A DNA stretch of 64,000 bases from Gammaproteobacteria bacterium (GCA_021772915.1 JAJFLB010000046.1:62001-126000); one strand, 5' to 3'; counted from the first letter of the stretch, positions 53,577 through 63,649 are shown. The notes: a model not told the origin generated them from the sequence alone. Program-made: numbers and translations.

Positions 53577-54890
53577 TCAAACCTCCGCAGCACGGCGGGC
53601 GAATTCAGCCGCGCCCAGCGCCCCTGTATAAATTGATTCGGGATCGATGTTGATGGTTACATCGCCATAGTTTTCCTTAACCAGCTTCTTCAACTCCCTG
53701 ACCGCTGCCTCGTTTTTCGCCACACCACCTGTAAACGTGAATTCACTGGTCACACCACCTGAGCGTGAAATGATGGAGATGGCCCGCAGCACGATTGCCC
53801 GGTGCAGACCAGCCAGAATGTCAGCGCGGCTCTCACCCATGGCCAGTCGGTCACGCAATTCAGCACCGGCGAATACGGTGCACGTGGAGTTGATGCGGAT
53901 CGTCTTGGTGGCCTTCATGGCGATAGGGCCGAGTTCATGCAGCCCGATGTTCATTTCGTCGGCAATGTAGCCCAGGTAACGGCCGCAGCCGGCCGCGCAC
54001 CGATCGTTCATCTGGAAGTTCACGACGATGCCTTTTTCGTCTACCTGGATACCCTTGGTATCCTGACCGCCGATATCCAGTACTGTCCGGGTTTTCGGGT
54101 ACATCAAGTGCGCGCCCAGTCCATGGCAAAGTATTTCTGAACGGATATGCTCCTTTGGAAAGGGCAGACGCACACGGCCGTAGCCGGTGCCAACAACATA
54201 GGTTTCTTCGAGTTCGATATCGAGGGCTTTAGCGACCATGTCCCTGATGGTCTGTTGCTCGACCGGAAGGTCACCCACTTCGTCCAGCACCCGATCCAGC
54301 GCCCGTAGAAAAGTCGTCACGAGATCCTCGGCTGGTGGTCGGTTCTCCGTTTCAATAATCGATTTATCGTAAATATTGATCAATACATCAAATGGTAAGC
54401 CAGCCTCATCTGCAACTTTTTCAGACTGGTTCATGTATACCGAACCTGCCAGGTCACGAAAGAAATCAGACTTGCGTTCTACGCCAGGTGCGAATAATTT
54501 CGACAGTTGGGTCTGCATCCGATCAAACGTGGTATGCAACGCTGTTACCAGTTCCTGACCTATTTTTTCATGTCGTTCATTGGCTGCATTTTCAAGACAT
54601 GTCTGCTTCAGGTCTTCCAGCATGTTGAGGAAAAGCTCGAGACGAAAGTTACGTTCCAGTGCCGCCAGTAGTTCGTCAACTCTCTGCTTTAGCTCCGGCA
54701 AGTCACTGAGGGCCCGATGGCACAGTTCCAACCGTGCACTGACTACCGCCTCCAGTTTTGAGACCTGGCTCGCAGTGTCATAGTTTGAACGTGAGTTGGT
54801 GATGCCGCGTCCCAGTACCGCACCACTGGTATCCATCATCACCGCCTTGGTGGTGGTCGAGCCGAGGTCAATGCCAATAAAACACTTCAT
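53577..54890 (-). CDS. bcrA: Benzoyl-CoA reductase subunit A (ATP-hydrolysing activator half)
   Basis: An ASKHA-fold subunit of 437 residues: [12 protein letters not shown] at 5-16 and the cluster motif [11 protein letters not shown] near 292-302. Between the first and second halves there is an insertion of about 150 residues (roughly 35-190). This makes the A subunit about 48 kDa and separates the Thauera/Rhodopseudomonas type from the shorter Azoarcus BzdP. It pairs with BcrD to form the ATP-dependent electron activator. Spacing is 10 bp from bcrB and 1 bp to bcrD. Confidence 0.93.
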   Translation of the reverse strand: MKCFIGIDLGSTTTKAVMMDTSGAVLGRGITNSRSNYDTASQVSKLEAVVSARLELCHRALSDLPELKQRVDELLAALERNFRLELFLNMLEDLKQTCLENAANERHEKIGQELVTALHTTFDRMQTQLSKLFAPGVERKSDFFRDLAGSVYMNQSEKVADEAGLPFDVLINIYDKSIIETENRPPAEDLVTTFLRALDRVLDEVGDLPVEQQTIRDMVAKALDIELEETYVVGTGYGRVRLPFPKEHIRSEILCHGLGAHLMYPKTRTVLDIGGQDTKGIQVDEKGIVVNFQMNDRCAAGCGRYLGYIADEMNIGLHELGPIAMKATKTIRINSTCTVFAGAELRDRLAMGESRADILAGLHRAIVLRAISIISRSGGVTSEFTFTGGVAKNEAAVRELKKLVKENYGDVTINIDPESIYTGALGAAEFARRAAEV

Positions 54891-54900
54891 GCTTGCATCC

Positions 54901-56196
54901 TCATGCCGCCGAGCGTATGCCCTGGCGTTTTTGTTCGATCATTTGGAAGTAACTCTCCAGCCGGTTCTTGACGTTTGCGGCCGAGAAGTAGCGAGGGTCT
55001 ACCAGGTCGGTCTCTATAAAAGCTCCTGGTTTGCCGGTGCGTTTTTCAACTTCCTGCATCATTAGCAGCTGACCGGCAGAAAAGCTGTTGCAACTCTTGA
55101 TGGAGTTGATGAGCAATCCATCGGCCTGGTAATCGTTGACATAGTTTTCCAGCATGTCGACACGCTGGGACAGGTTGCGATTGGTATAGCAACCCAGACA
55201 ATAATCGGCCAGGGTTTCAATGGGATTGTCAGGGTCATGACGAAAGCCCAGGTCATAGACGCCGCCAACCTTGGTATAGGTGCTGGCGACTACCACGGCA
55301 CCATCTTCGTAAAACATCTTCCAGAATTCACGGAAGTTGGTCCAGTTGGGTGGGCCCTCGACAACCAGGCGGTAACGCTCATCCTGCATATCCCCTTCCG
55401 GGGTAATCGGACCCTTGCCCTCGGTGATCCGCTGTTCAATTTCCTTGCGCAGCAACTGGTAGTACTCCACGGCCTTATCAGTGCCACGAAATGCGGTGAA
55501 AATGGGGCCGATATAGTAAACGCCACCGAAATAGGCGTCGATCGGTGATGGTTTGTTCTTGGCGCTCTCGAGCACCCATACAAAGTCATCTTCAGCCCTG
55601 GCCGAATTGCGCAGGTTTTCACGCAGACGGTCGATGTCAAATTTCACGCCGCTGACCTTTTCCAAAGCAGGTATGACGACTTCCTTTAGTTGCTTGACCA
55701 CGTAGTCGCGCATGTTTTGCGTGACTACGCCATCACCCTCGTAAGGCACGTGCAGCATGGCGGTCTCACAGCCGTATTCATGCCGCAGCAACTCAAACCA
55801 CTTCATGAACGTGAAACAACCGGTATAGGACAACAACAACAGATCCGGTGACGGCATGGGTTTGCCATTTGGGGCCAGGTTGCCCCTGGACATCGAGCCA
55901 ATATCTGCTTTGACATACGTACAGACATCCTCGGAGTGCCCCTGTTTTTCGGCCTGCATCACCATCGCGCCACTTTTCTTACGCATTCCGTTGTTGATGG
56001 CATTGATCTCGGGCAGATTGTTGAGCATGTCGAAGCACATGACGAGTTCATTGAGGTTGCCCGGCACAAATGTCGCCGAAATTTTCTTGCCGGTCTCCTC
56101 AGTATTGGTCAGCTCGTCATAGTTTTCTGCAATCATGGTTTTTTGCAGGAGCATCGAGGAGTCTTTAATCACCTCTGTTTGTGAATTCGTATTCAT
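54901..56196 (-). CDS. bcrB: Benzoyl-CoA reductase subunit B
   Basis: A 431-residue member of the 2-hydroxyacyl-CoA dehydratase/benzoyl-CoA reductase catalytic family. Typical stretches include [28 protein letters not shown]-like [27 protein letters not shown] and [26 protein letters not shown] with the SCN cysteine. With BcrC it forms the catalytic module that reduces the aromatic ring of benzoyl-CoA to the cyclohexadienoyl-CoA. It lies 10-11 bp from both neighbours, as expected in the bcrCBAD order. Confidence 0.92.
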   Translation of the reverse strand: MNTNSQTEVIKDSSMLLQKTMIAENYDELTNTEETGKKISATFVPGNLNELVMCFDMLNNLPEINAINNGMRKKSGAMVMQAEKQGHSEDVCTYVKADIGSMSRGNLAPNGKPMPSPDLLLLSYTGCFTFMKWFELLRHEYGCETAMLHVPYEGDGVVTQNMRDYVVKQLKEVVIPALEKVSGVKFDIDRLRENLRNSARAEDDFVWVLESAKNKPSPIDAYFGGVYYIGPIFTAFRGTDKAVEYYQLLRKEIEQRITEGKGPITPEGDMQDERYRLVVEGPPNWTNFREFWKMFYEDGAVVVASTYTKVGGVYDLGFRHDPDNPIETLADYCLGCYTNRNLSQRVDMLENYVNDYQADGLLINSIKSCNSFSAGQLLMMQEVEKRTGKPGAFIETDLVDPRYFSAANVKNRLESYFQMIEQKRQGIRSAA

Positions 56197-56207
56197 GGTT
56201 TTTCCCG

Positions 56208-57368
56208 CTAACTCCAGAGTTTGATTGAATCGGCAAAGGTTCCGGCCTGCTCGCGGATAGGCTGCATCTGGCCGGAGTTTTCGGCGTACTTGAAAGAGAT
56301 ATGGGGAACATTATGCTCATCCATTCGGTCCGCAAGCATCGGACGTTCCAGCAGTGCCGGGTCGCAGAAGCTCGGGGCGGTAAAAATCACCCCCTCTGCA
56401 CCGGTTTTTTTCACCGTTGACAACAGGTATTGGCCCACATCCTGGGCTCGGTCACAATATTTGGCTGCGCTGTCGGCGGAAAAGTGCAGGAAAGCATCCG
56501 CGAGCCTGGCGAGTGGGTCACCTTCTACCGACACTTCATCCAGTAACCAGCGATTGATCAGCATGTAGTCGTCGTCAACAATGTAGCAACCGGCCATTTC
56601 TATTGAGCGGATCAGGTTCAATGGTGGTTGTTCGCAGAATGCGCCGTTGATAACAATACGGCAGTTGTCCCGCACCGGGCGTTCCTCAACAGCGGCGGCC
56701 GCGAGGTAATCATTGAGCAACTCGTTGTGCTCCTCAACCGGCAGGACCATACCGGCACGCATCAACAAATAGACCTCGACTGAAGGTGCTTTCGAGGGCT
56801 GCTCTGCGCGGAAATCGTAGACTGCATTGATCAGACGACGGTTCTCGTTGTAAACCGCGATCGATTCACGCAACGCTGCATCGGTGATGGGTTTGCCACC
56901 CAGCTTTTCAAGGCCGCTGAGCAATTCCCTGAGTTCTTCGATGTAGTATTTACCACCAATATTGTCGTCGTAATTTTGCGGTACATCGAAGTAGCGTACG
57001 TAGCTGTCCGGGAACATCAATTGCCACATCCCCGAGAGGTTCCGGATCACGTCGCAGATACTTGGAAACAGCATACCGTCGACAAAATCCAGCTTCTTTG
57101 TCAAACCAAGTTCAATCGTTGAGCGCGGAATGCGGCAGATGTAACTCTGGTAGTAAGCGTCGCCGTGAATGACTTCCATCTGGTCACCCCCACCCAAAAT
57201 CCCCAGTGGAAGCATACCGGCGGCGTGAATGATCTCCCTGGGTACGTAAACCGGCATGTAACCGATAACCTTACGTTCCGGGTCGGCGTTTTTCCACGCC
57301 CGTGCACTGGTAAAATCCAGATCGTCGTAAAGGGATTTGCAGCGTGCAGTTATTTCAGCAGTTGACAT
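56208..57368 (-). CDS. bcrC: Benzoyl-CoA reductase subunit C
   Basis: A 386-residue protein of the same catalytic family as BcrB. Landmarks are PVYVPREIIHAAGMLPLGILGGGDQMEV, the SICDVIRNLSGMW segment and FTAPSFCDPALLERPMLADRMDEHNVPHISFKY with the cysteine that likely ligates the 4Fe-4S cluster near the substrate. It is the first bcr gene after dch and oah, as in the Thauera order bcrCBAD. It forms the catalytic core with BcrB in the cytoplasm. Confidence 0.92.
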   Translation of the reverse strand: MSTAEITARCKSLYDDLDFTSARAWKNADPERKVIGYMPVYVPREIIHAAGMLPLGILGGGDQMEVIHGDAYYQSYICRIPRSTIELGLTKKLDFVDGMLFPSICDVIRNLSGMWQLMFPDSYVRYFDVPQNYDDNIGGKYYIEELRELLSGLEKLGGKPITDAALRESIAVYNENRRLINAVYDFRAEQPSKAPSVEVYLLMRAGMVLPVEEHNELLNDYLAAAAVEERPVRDNCRIVINGAFCEQPPLNLIRSIEMAGCYIVDDDYMLINRWLLDEVSVEGDPLARLADAFLHFSADSAAKYCDRAQDVGQYLLSTVKKTGAEGVIFTAPSFCDPALLERPMLADRMDEHNVPHISFKYAENSGQMQPIREQAGTFADSIKLWS

Positions 57369-57380
57369 AAGTTTCAGGCC

Positions 57381-58151
57381 CTAGTTGTTATTCCATGTTG
57401 CCTTGCGTTTTTCCACGAAAGCGGTCAGTCCTTCCAGCGCATCGTGGGTCGACATCAATTCGTTGATGTAAAGCTTCTCGACCCGGGCAAGCTTTTTCAC
57501 AATCCGCTCCACGCTTTGCATGCGTGCGGCTTGCACGGCAAAGCGCAAGGAACTGGCACTCAGTGGGTCGAGGTAGGTGTCAATCCAGTTCAGCGCTGTC
57601 CGCTCCGGTTGGTCATCCACTTGCTGAATCAGGCCCATTCGTACTGCTTCGTGGGCAGAAATACTGCGGCCTGAAAATAGCAGGCTTTCAGCATTAGCCT
57701 GGCCGATGCGCTCCGGCAGCAGGCAAGAGGCCGCCGGGGCAAATACCGCCAGCTTGATTTCTGGCTGACCGAATTTGGCGTCGTTGGCAGCGAAAATTTG
57801 GCTCGCACCACAAACAACCTCAAGTCCGCCACCCAGGCACTGCCCCTGAACCGCCGCCAGAATTGGCACGGGGCTTTTTAACATTTCGACAATCAGGGAA
57901 TGCAAACCGCCGAGCATGTCTGCACATTGCTCGGGGAGGTGTTCTTCCACGCTGGCACCGAAGCTGAAGTGTGGGCCCTCGGCATCCAGCAGGACGCAGG
58001 CAAGTGCCGGTTTGTGCAAATGTTTGGCCAGTGTCTGCGTCAGGGCAGAGATCATGGCGGCGTCGATCAGGTTTGCCTTGGGGCTTGCCAGCCGCAGACG
58101 CAACAGGCGCCCGTCACGTTCCATCCACACTTTAAGTGGTGAATTTCCCAT
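57381..58151 (-). CDS. dch: Cyclohexa-1,5-diene-1-carbonyl-CoA hydratase
   Basis: A crotonase-fold protein of 256 residues that hydrates the dienoyl-CoA made by benzoyl-CoA reductase. Recognisable are FSFGASVEEHLPEQCADML, ILAAVQGQCLGGGLEVVCGASQIFAA and FGQPEIKLAVFAPAASCLLPERIG. The length and the ...SFGASVEEH... segment match Dch of Thauera and Azoarcus. Its position between bcrC and oah supports the assignment. A generic enoyl-CoA hydratase is the alternative. Confidence 0.88.
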   Translation of the reverse strand: MGNSPLKVWMERDGRLLRLRLASPKANLIDAAMISALTQTLAKHLHKPALACVLLDAEGPHFSFGASVEEHLPEQCADMLGGLHSLIVEMLKSPVPILAAVQGQCLGGGLEVVCGASQIFAANDAKFGQPEIKLAVFAPAASCLLPERIGQANAESLLFSGRSISAHEAVRMGLIQQVDDQPERTALNWIDTYLDPLSASSLRFAVQAARMQSVERIVKKLARVEKLYINELMSTHDALEGLTAFVEKRKATWNNN

Positions 58152-58166
58152 GCGTTTAACTCCCGT

Positions 58167-59300
58167 TTAGCCCTTCGATCCGGGCATCAGACTTTCGGTC
58201 AGATCCCGTGTCCACGGCGTGCCACAGGCAAGGGCCTTACGCAATTCGATAAAATCTATCTCGCGACCGGTTTCCCGATTGCCTTCGTTGAATGCCCGAA
58301 AGCCGGCACGCGCTTCCGTCATCATATTCAGTGCCAGCCAAGCGCGTGAATCTTCGTGGTTACGGTTCCAGGCCTCCAGCTTGGGCTTACGCAGTTCTTC
58401 CAGGCTCTTGGTCATGCAGTCGGGGAAGGTCAGCAAGAGTTTGCTGCACATTGCTTCAACCGCTTCGTCCAACAGACTGAGATCTATCTGTCCCTGTTTG
58501 AAAAGTGCCTTGCCTGCCGCGCGCTCCTCCCCGGTTTTGAATTCACCATGTACGATGCGTCCGAACTCATCCAACATGCGGTCGTTAATGACCATTGGGT
58601 TAGCAATAAACTTCCCATCTACTTTCAGAGCCGGCACCAGGCCCGAGGCAATGCCCAGGCGGTAGGCTTTGTGGGCAGAGAAGGGCTCACACAAAGTGCC
58701 TGACACCGTCGCCTGCTCGGCACCGATCATCAACGGTAAAAAGTCAGTTGACCCACCGATCGCGGCGGAGCCGTGCTTGGGTCCTGCCTGTCCAAAGTTG
58801 GCCAGGTCCTGAGCGATGGTAAAGTCGCAGGCCATGCCTATTTCCTGGCCACCACCGATGCGCATACCATTGACACGGCAGATAACGGGTTTGTCACAGC
58901 CGAGAATGCTGGAAACCATGTCATTAAAAAGTCGCATGTACTGCCGGTACTCTTGTGGGTTGCCAGCGTAGTACTCCGCGTACTCCTTGGTGTTGCCACC
59001 GGTACAAAATGCCCGGTCGCCAGTGCCGGTGAATACCACGCAAACGACATCGCGTGCATTTGAGGCCGCCCGGAAAGCCAGGATGACGCTCTTGACCATC
59101 TCGGTCGTATACGAATTGAATTGTGTCGGGTTATTGAGTGTTATCCAGGCGTTGAAAAGTCCCGGAATAATCTCACCGTCGGGCGTTCTTGCGGGCTTTT
59201 TTTCGAATAGCACGCCCGCATCCATGGCAGCGTCTGTTAGGTTGTGATCAATCAGGTCTGAAGGTGCTGTTGAGGCAGAAATATCAGTGGTTTCAGCCAT
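58167..59300 (-). CDS. oah: 6-oxocyclohex-1-ene-1-carbonyl-CoA hydrolase
   Basis: This 377-residue crotonase-family enzyme adds water to the ring ketone and opens the ring to 3-hydroxypimelyl-CoA. Landmarks are FTGTGDRAFCTGGNTKEYAEYY, VICRVNGMRIGGGQEIGMACDF and FGQAGPKHGSAAIGGSTDFLPL. The length matches Oah of known anaerobic aromatic degraders and is much longer than simple hydratases. It is the first gene of the minus-strand operon after the divergent promoter region. Confidence 0.92.
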   Translation of the reverse strand: MAETTDISASTAPSDLIDHNLTDAAMDAGVLFEKKPARTPDGEIIPGLFNAWITLNNPTQFNSYTTEMVKSVILAFRAASNARDVVCVVFTGTGDRAFCTGGNTKEYAEYYAGNPQEYRQYMRLFNDMVSSILGCDKPVICRVNGMRIGGGQEIGMACDFTIAQDLANFGQAGPKHGSAAIGGSTDFLPLMIGAEQATVSGTLCEPFSAHKAYRLGIASGLVPALKVDGKFIANPMVINDRMLDEFGRIVHGEFKTGEERAAGKALFKQGQIDLSLLDEAVEAMCSKLLLTFPDCMTKSLEELRKPKLEAWNRNHEDSRAWLALNMMTEARAGFRAFNEGNRETGREIDFIELRKALACGTPWTRDLTESLMPGSKG

Positions 59301-59351
59301 TTTCTCGGTTTTCCGCGTTGTAGTCTCTAATTTAAACGATCTGTAAGATGT

Positions 59352-59411
59352 ACTATACTGCTCTTTATCATAAAAAACTAGTTATTTGTTATTTATAAGT
59401 GGTATTATAAT
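59352..59411. promoter_or_regulatory. Divergent promoter region of the benzoyl-CoA genes with palindromic operator candidate
   Basis: On the minus strand a -10-like TATAGT lies at 59357-59352 (52 bp before oah). On the plus strand TATAAT lies at 59406-59411 with TTATTT 18 bp upstream at 59382-59387 (24 bp before the korA start). Between them AAAAAACTA/TAGTTATTT (59372-59389) is an inverted repeat with one mismatch, centred on ACTAGT. It is placed to act on both promoters. The likely binder would be the BzdR/BoxR-like protein encoded at 63650, which is inference. Confidence 0.5.
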
Positions 59412-59434
59412 TCATGTTTAACGGAGAAAGTGTA

Positions 59435-61177
59435 ATGAGCCGTCAAAGTTTGTCCATCGCACTGACCGGGAGCGGTGGTTCAGGTGTTATGACCATGGGT
59501 AACATGCTGCTGGAGGCCGTGGCGAAGGCCGGGTGGTATGGAATTATGACACGCTCTGCCGGACCCCAGATCAGGGGTGGGGAAGCGGCCGCGCTGATCC
59601 GTGTTTCAAATATGCCAATCGAGTCACATGACGATAGCTTTGACCTGGTTCTGGCAATTGACCCAGCCAGCATGGGCAGGTTTGTTGCGGAAATTCCGTT
59701 GCGCCCGGACAGCTTTGTTATCAGCGATCCACAAGGCGGCCGCAGGAGCAGCAGTCTTCCGGAATCACCGGCAAAAGTGATTGACCTGCCAATGAAAGAA
59801 CTGGCGAAGAGCGTGAAGGGCGGTCGTCCAAACATGATTGCGCTCGGTGCAATCGCAAGCGTCATCGGACTCTCCGAAACTTCAATATTTGCGATTCTCA
59901 AAACAATGCTGGAAAGCAAAGGTGCAGACGCACTGGGGGCCAGCCGGACCTGTGTTCAAGCAGGTTTTGCAGCCGGCGCAGATCTACTTGAATTTAACAC
60001 TCCGCAAATGCAGCAGGATACTGACACCCAGCGGTGGGGTATAACCGGTAACGAGGCTGCAGGGCTGGGCGCGGTACGTGGCGGTGTCCGTTTTGTCGCG
60101 GCCTATCCGATTACTCCGGCAACCGAAGTGCTGGAGTGGATGGCAGGCGTTCTACCCAGTGTGGGTGGTGTGCTGGTACAGGCCGAGGATGAGTTGGCTT
60201 CCATTAACCAGATCATTGGTGCATCGTTTGGCGGACTGCCCTCGTTAACTGCAACCTCGGGCCCGGGACTGGCCCTGATGACCGAATCGATTGGGTTGGC
60301 GGTATGCTCCGAAGTGCCGGTGGTGGTACTGGATGTCATGCGTTGTGGCCCGTCTACCGGGATTGCAACCAAGACCGAGCAGTCCGACCTGAACATTGCC
60401 CTCAACGGTCTGCATGGAGATGCGCCGCATCTGGTGCTGGCACCTTCATCCATTACTGACTGTGTTTTCACCACGCAATGGGCAGTGCACCTGGCCGAAT
60501 CACTGCAGGCGCCCGCAATTGTATTGTCAGACCAATCGCTGGGTCAGACACGTGCGATCATGAATAGGCCGGCCGATATCACTTTTATGGCAAGGCGCTC
60601 GGTCCCGGCACAAAGTGCGGGGTATGTTGAAGAAAATTACACCCGTTACGCCATTGGGGATTCAGGTGTATCCCCAATGGCCATCCCCGGCCAGCCGGGG
60701 GGGCAGTATACCGCTGACGGCCTGGAGCACAGTCAGTCCGGTGCACCGTCAAGTCTGCCGGAAGACCACTTGGCGCAGCTGGACAAACGGCAACACAAGA
60801 TCAGTCAATTTAACTATGGGGAACACTGGGCTGATATTGAAGGATCGGGTGAGTTGGCCGTGATTAGCTGGGGGTCGACTTGCGGACCGATAAGGGAAGC
60901 CCTGGCAAGAATGCGTGATCAGGGTCAGGAGATTCGTCTGATCGCCATTCGACTGCTGGCACCCGAGCGACCATCGGAAATGGCGGCGGCGCTGGTTGGC
61001 GTCAAACGTCTACTGGTGGTAGAGCAAAGCCATTCCCGGCAGTTTCACCGCTATCTCAGGGCGGCTTATGACTTGCCTGATGAGACCAGGGTGCTCAACC
61101 GTCCCGGGCCACTTCCATTTCGCCCGGCTGAGATCATGGCCCGGCTTGATGACTGGGGGGAGGGCACCGGGTCATGA
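59435..61177 (+). CDS. korA: 2-oxoglutarate-type 2-oxoacid:ferredoxin oxidoreductase, fused gamma-alpha subunit
   Basis: This protein reduces the ferredoxin that feeds benzoyl-CoA reductase; Thauera has a KorAB pair in the same position. With the start at 59435 (580 residues, GGAG 8 bp upstream) the gamma domain has GSGGSG at 12-17 and IRGGEA at 46-51, and the alpha domain has YPITPATE at 224-231, QAEDELASIN and TSGPG. An earlier ATG at 59414 would start only 3 bp after the -10 box and is rejected. It overlaps the beta gene by 4 bp. It is a paralogue of the gene at 47. Confidence 0.9.
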   Translation: MSRQSLSIALTGSGGSGVMTMGNMLLEAVAKAGWYGIMTRSAGPQIRGGEAAALIRVSNMPIESHDDSFDLVLAIDPASMGRFVAEIPLRPDSFVISDPQGGRRSSSLPESPAKVIDLPMKELAKSVKGGRPNMIALGAIASVIGLSETSIFAILKTMLESKGADALGASRTCVQAGFAAGADLLEFNTPQMQQDTDTQRWGITGNEAAGLGAVRGGVRFVAAYPITPATEVLEWMAGVLPSVGGVLVQAEDELASINQIIGASFGGLPSLTATSGPGLALMTESIGLAVCSEVPVVVLDVMRCGPSTGIATKTEQSDLNIALNGLHGDAPHLVLAPSSITDCVFTTQWAVHLAESLQAPAIVLSDQSLGQTRAIMNRPADITFMARRSVPAQSAGYVEENYTRYAIGDSGVSPMAIPGQPGGQYTADGLEHSQSGAPSSLPEDHLAQLDKRQHKISQFNYGEHWADIEGSGELAVISWGSTCGPIREALARMRDQGQEIRLIAIRLLAPERPSEMAAALVGVKRLLVVEQSHSRQFHRYLRAAYDLPDETRVLNRPGPLPFRPAEIMARLDDWGEGTGS

Positions 61178-62013
61178 ATAGAAACACTGCCTGTCCACAC
61201 ATTGAACCACGGGGTTACAAGTCGGGTGTCAAACCCGTCTGGTGCCCTGGCTGTGGGGACTTTGGTGTGCTTGGTTCCATTACCAAGGCACTTTCCGGGT
61301 TGCAGATACGACCGGAGAGCACGGCCATTATTTCCGGAATCGGCTGCTCTTCAAGGATGCCGACTTACCTGAGCACCTATGGGTTCCATGGCGTGCACGG
61401 TCGCGCCCTGTCGTTGGCCACGGGACTCAAGGTAGCGCGGCCCGATTTGACCGTCATTGCCACCGGTGGTGACGGTGACGGTTTTTCCATCGGAGGCAAC
61501 CACTTCCTGCATACCTGTCGCCGTAATACGAATATGACATACATTGTTCTGGATAATCAGGTCTATGGCATGACCAAAGGCCAGGCATCACCGACGACTG
61601 AGCCAAATTGGGAAAAGGGCAAACTTACGCCCAGCGGCACCGGCATCAACCCATTCCAACCGTTGGTCGTGGGGCTGGCATCGGGCGCCAACTTCATTGC
61701 CCGTTGCTCCAGTTCAGACTCGAACGGTACGGCCAGGACCATTATGGAAGCCATCCGTCACCCCGGGTTTTCAATGGTGCAGGTGCTCAGTCCCTGTGTG
61801 ACATTTCGTCCGGAACAACGTGAGTGGAAAAAACTGGTACAGCCAGCGCCGGTTGAGGCGACCTCGGACGCTGCCCAGGCAGCCCGTCGTTTGCTGACTG
61901 ATAAGGGTTTGTTCACCGGTATACTTTTCAGGGGCAGCCGCCCACCCTACCAGCCCGAACTAAAATCCAGTATTGAAAATATTGCGGAACTTGAAGAGGA
62001 ATTCTGTCTGTGA
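61174..62013 (+). CDS. korB: 2-oxoglutarate-type 2-oxoacid:ferredoxin oxidoreductase beta subunit
   Basis: The ThDP-binding subunit of 279 residues has C24 and C27 in WCPGCGDFG, GIGCSSR near 55-61, HGRA near 75-78, the ThDP motif GGDGDG at 98-103 and NQVYGMTKGQ at 128-137. It is coupled by 4-bp overlaps to korA upstream and to the rubrerythrin-like gene downstream. In the proposed pathway it uses 2-oxoglutarate from the citric acid cycle to regenerate low-potential reduced ferredoxin; this substrate is known for the Thauera enzyme and assumed here. Confidence 0.9.
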   Translation: MNRNTACPHIEPRGYKSGVKPVWCPGCGDFGVLGSITKALSGLQIRPESTAIISGIGCSSRMPTYLSTYGFHGVHGRALSLATGLKVARPDLTVIATGGDGDGFSIGGNHFLHTCRRNTNMTYIVLDNQVYGMTKGQASPTTEPNWEKGKLTPSGTGINPFQPLVVGLASGANFIARCSSSDSNGTARTIMEAIRHPGFSMVQVLSPCVTFRPEQREWKKLVQPAPVEATSDAAQAARRLLTDKGLFTGILFRGSRPPYQPELKSSIENIAELEEEFCL

Positions 62014-62543
62014 ACGATAAGCCCCCCGGTGGAAAGATCGATATCAGAAGCTCAGAAGAACTGCTGGCATACGCGCTCGCAATGGAAATAGAGGCGGTGG
62101 ATCGGTTCACCGACCTGGCTGACCAGATGGAGATCCACAACAACCAGGAAGTGGCTGACTTGTTCCGAAAACTTGCAGAGATAGAGGGCAAACACGTCGA
62201 GAATGTTAACCAGGCCTCGCAAGGTAAACAACTGCCAACCCTGTTGGCCTGGGAATTCGATTGGGCCAGTGGTGAATCTCCGGAGGGCGGATCTCTGGAA
62301 GATGCGCATTACCTGATGCAGCCCTGGCATGCCATTGAGTTGGCCATGCAGGGTGAACGGCATGCGGTGGCGTTTTTTCGCCACGTAGCGGATACCTCAA
62401 GTGACAAGCCGGTGGTGCAGATGGCGCTTGAGCTGGTGGCTGAGGAAGAGGAGCACGTTGCACTGCTTGAGACCTGGCAGCAACGGTTTCCAAGACCTGA
62501 CGACGGCTGGGATGATGATCCGGACCCGCCCGCCATTTTGTAA
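62010..62543 (+). CDS. Rubrerythrin-like ferritin-fold protein without rubredoxin domain
   Basis: A four-helix protein of 177 residues with diiron ligand motifs: EIEAVDRF, the EIEGKH pair, GERHAVAFFRH and EEEEH. Rubrerythrins reduce hydrogen peroxide in anaerobes. Here the usual rubredoxin-type end is missing, so electrons must come from another donor. It overlaps korB by 4 bp and precedes had by 37 bp, so it is part of the benzoyl-CoA operon. A role in protecting the oxygen-sensitive radical and Fe-S enzymes is likely but inferred. Confidence 0.8.
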   Translation: MNDKPPGGKIDIRSSEELLAYALAMEIEAVDRFTDLADQMEIHNNQEVADLFRKLAEIEGKHVENVNQASQGKQLPTLLAWEFDWASGESPEGGSLEDAHYLMQPWHAIELAMQGERHAVAFFRHVADTSSDKPVVQMALELVAEEEEHVALLETWQQRFPRPDDGWDDDPDPPAIL

Positions 62544-62580
62544 TAGGGGCAGAATGTGATCCCGTTAAAGGAGCATTAAA

Positions 62581-63648
62581 ATGAGTTACACGATAACGCG
62601 TTGGGAGATGCGCACCGCTGGTGAGCCGTTGGCAAAAACTGAATGCGAAGTGGAAGAACTGGCCACAGGAGACGTGTTGGTGGAAGTGGCTGGTTGCGGT
62701 GTCTGCCACACGGACCTGGGTTTTTACTATGACGGCGTGCGCACCAGACATCCGCTACCGCTTGCCCTGGGCCACGAGATTTCCGGTCGGGTTGTCGCCA
62801 GTGGCGCAAACGTGGGTACCTGGCAGGATGAGGCAGTTATCATCCCCGCGGTCATGCCCTGTGGTGAGTGCGATCTGTGCCTACGGGGAATGGGTAACAT
62901 CTGCGCTAAACAGCTGATGCCGGGTAATGACATACACGGTGGCTTTGCCAGTCACATCGTGGTTCCTGCTCATGGGCTCTGCCGCGTTGACGAGCAGCGT
63001 CTTGCAGCAGTTGGATTGGGTCTGGCCGATGTTTCGGTGCTCGCGGATGCGGTCACTACACCCTACCAGTCGGCCGTTCAGCTTGATATCCAGCCTGGTG
63101 ACCTGGCGATCGTGGTCGGTGTCGGGGGGGTCGGCGGTTACGCCGTGCAGGTGGCCAGCGCCATGGGTGCCAGGGTCGTGGCGATCGATGTGGTGCAGGA
63201 TAAACTCGAGAGCCTCACGGGTTATGGCGCCGACCTGATACTGAATGCGGGCGACATGAGTGGTCGGGACATGAAAAAGGCTGTGCGGAACTATGCCCAG
63301 GAAAACGGTTTGCGTCTGACAGAATGGAAGATTCTTGAGTGCTCAGGCAGTGGCGCGGGACAACAGACGGCTTTCGGCTTGCTCACCCATGGTGCCCGGC
63401 TGGCAGTGGTGGGGTTTACCATGGATAAGGTGGAAGTTCGATTGTCCAACCTGATGGCATTTCACGCACAGGCAGTGGGCAACTGGGGCTGTCTACCTGA
63501 ATATTATCCACCCGCGCTGGAGATGGTGCTGGAAGGAGAAATTTCAATGCAGCCATTTATCCACCGGTTTCCTCTGGATCAAATCAACGAGGTATTCACA
63601 GCGGCACATGCCCATGAAATCAAGCAACGACCCGTATTAGTTCCTTAA
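62581..63648 (+). CDS. had: 6-hydroxycyclohex-1-ene-1-carbonyl-CoA dehydrogenase
   Basis: A zinc-containing medium-chain alcohol dehydrogenase of 355 residues. The catalytic-zinc segment GCGVCHTD is near 38-45 (C42), GHEISG near 64-69, the structural-zinc cysteines are C94, C97, C100 and C108, and the NAD loop VGVGGVGGY lies near 180. In the benzoyl-CoA pathway Had oxidises the 6-hydroxy intermediate to the ketone that Oah opens. Assignment to Had rests on context and similarity; other secondary alcohols are possible. The stop abuts the regulator's GTG start. Confidence 0.9.
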   Translation: MSYTITRWEMRTAGEPLAKTECEVEELATGDVLVEVAGCGVCHTDLGFYYDGVRTRHPLPLALGHEISGRVVASGANVGTWQDEAVIIPAVMPCGECDLCLRGMGNICAKQLMPGNDIHGGFASHIVVPAHGLCRVDEQRLAAVGLGLADVSVLADAVTTPYQSAVQLDIQPGDLAIVVGVGGVGGYAVQVASAMGARVVAIDVVQDKLESLTGYGADLILNAGDMSGRDMKKAVRNYAQENGLRLTEWKILECSGSGAGQQTAFGLLTHGARLAVVGFTMDKVEVRLSNLMAFHAQAVGNWGCLPEYYPPALEMVLEGEISMQPFIHRFPLDQINEVFTAAHAHEIKQRPVLVP

Positions 63649-63649
63649 T

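Noticed and set aside
52733-57368. (R)-2-hydroxyacyl-CoA dehydratase instead of benzoyl-CoA reductase
   Set aside because: The catalytic subunits share the family, but two different ASKHA subunits (437 and 280 residues) and the adjoining dch, oah, had, korAB and ferredoxin genes fit only the benzoyl-CoA pathway.
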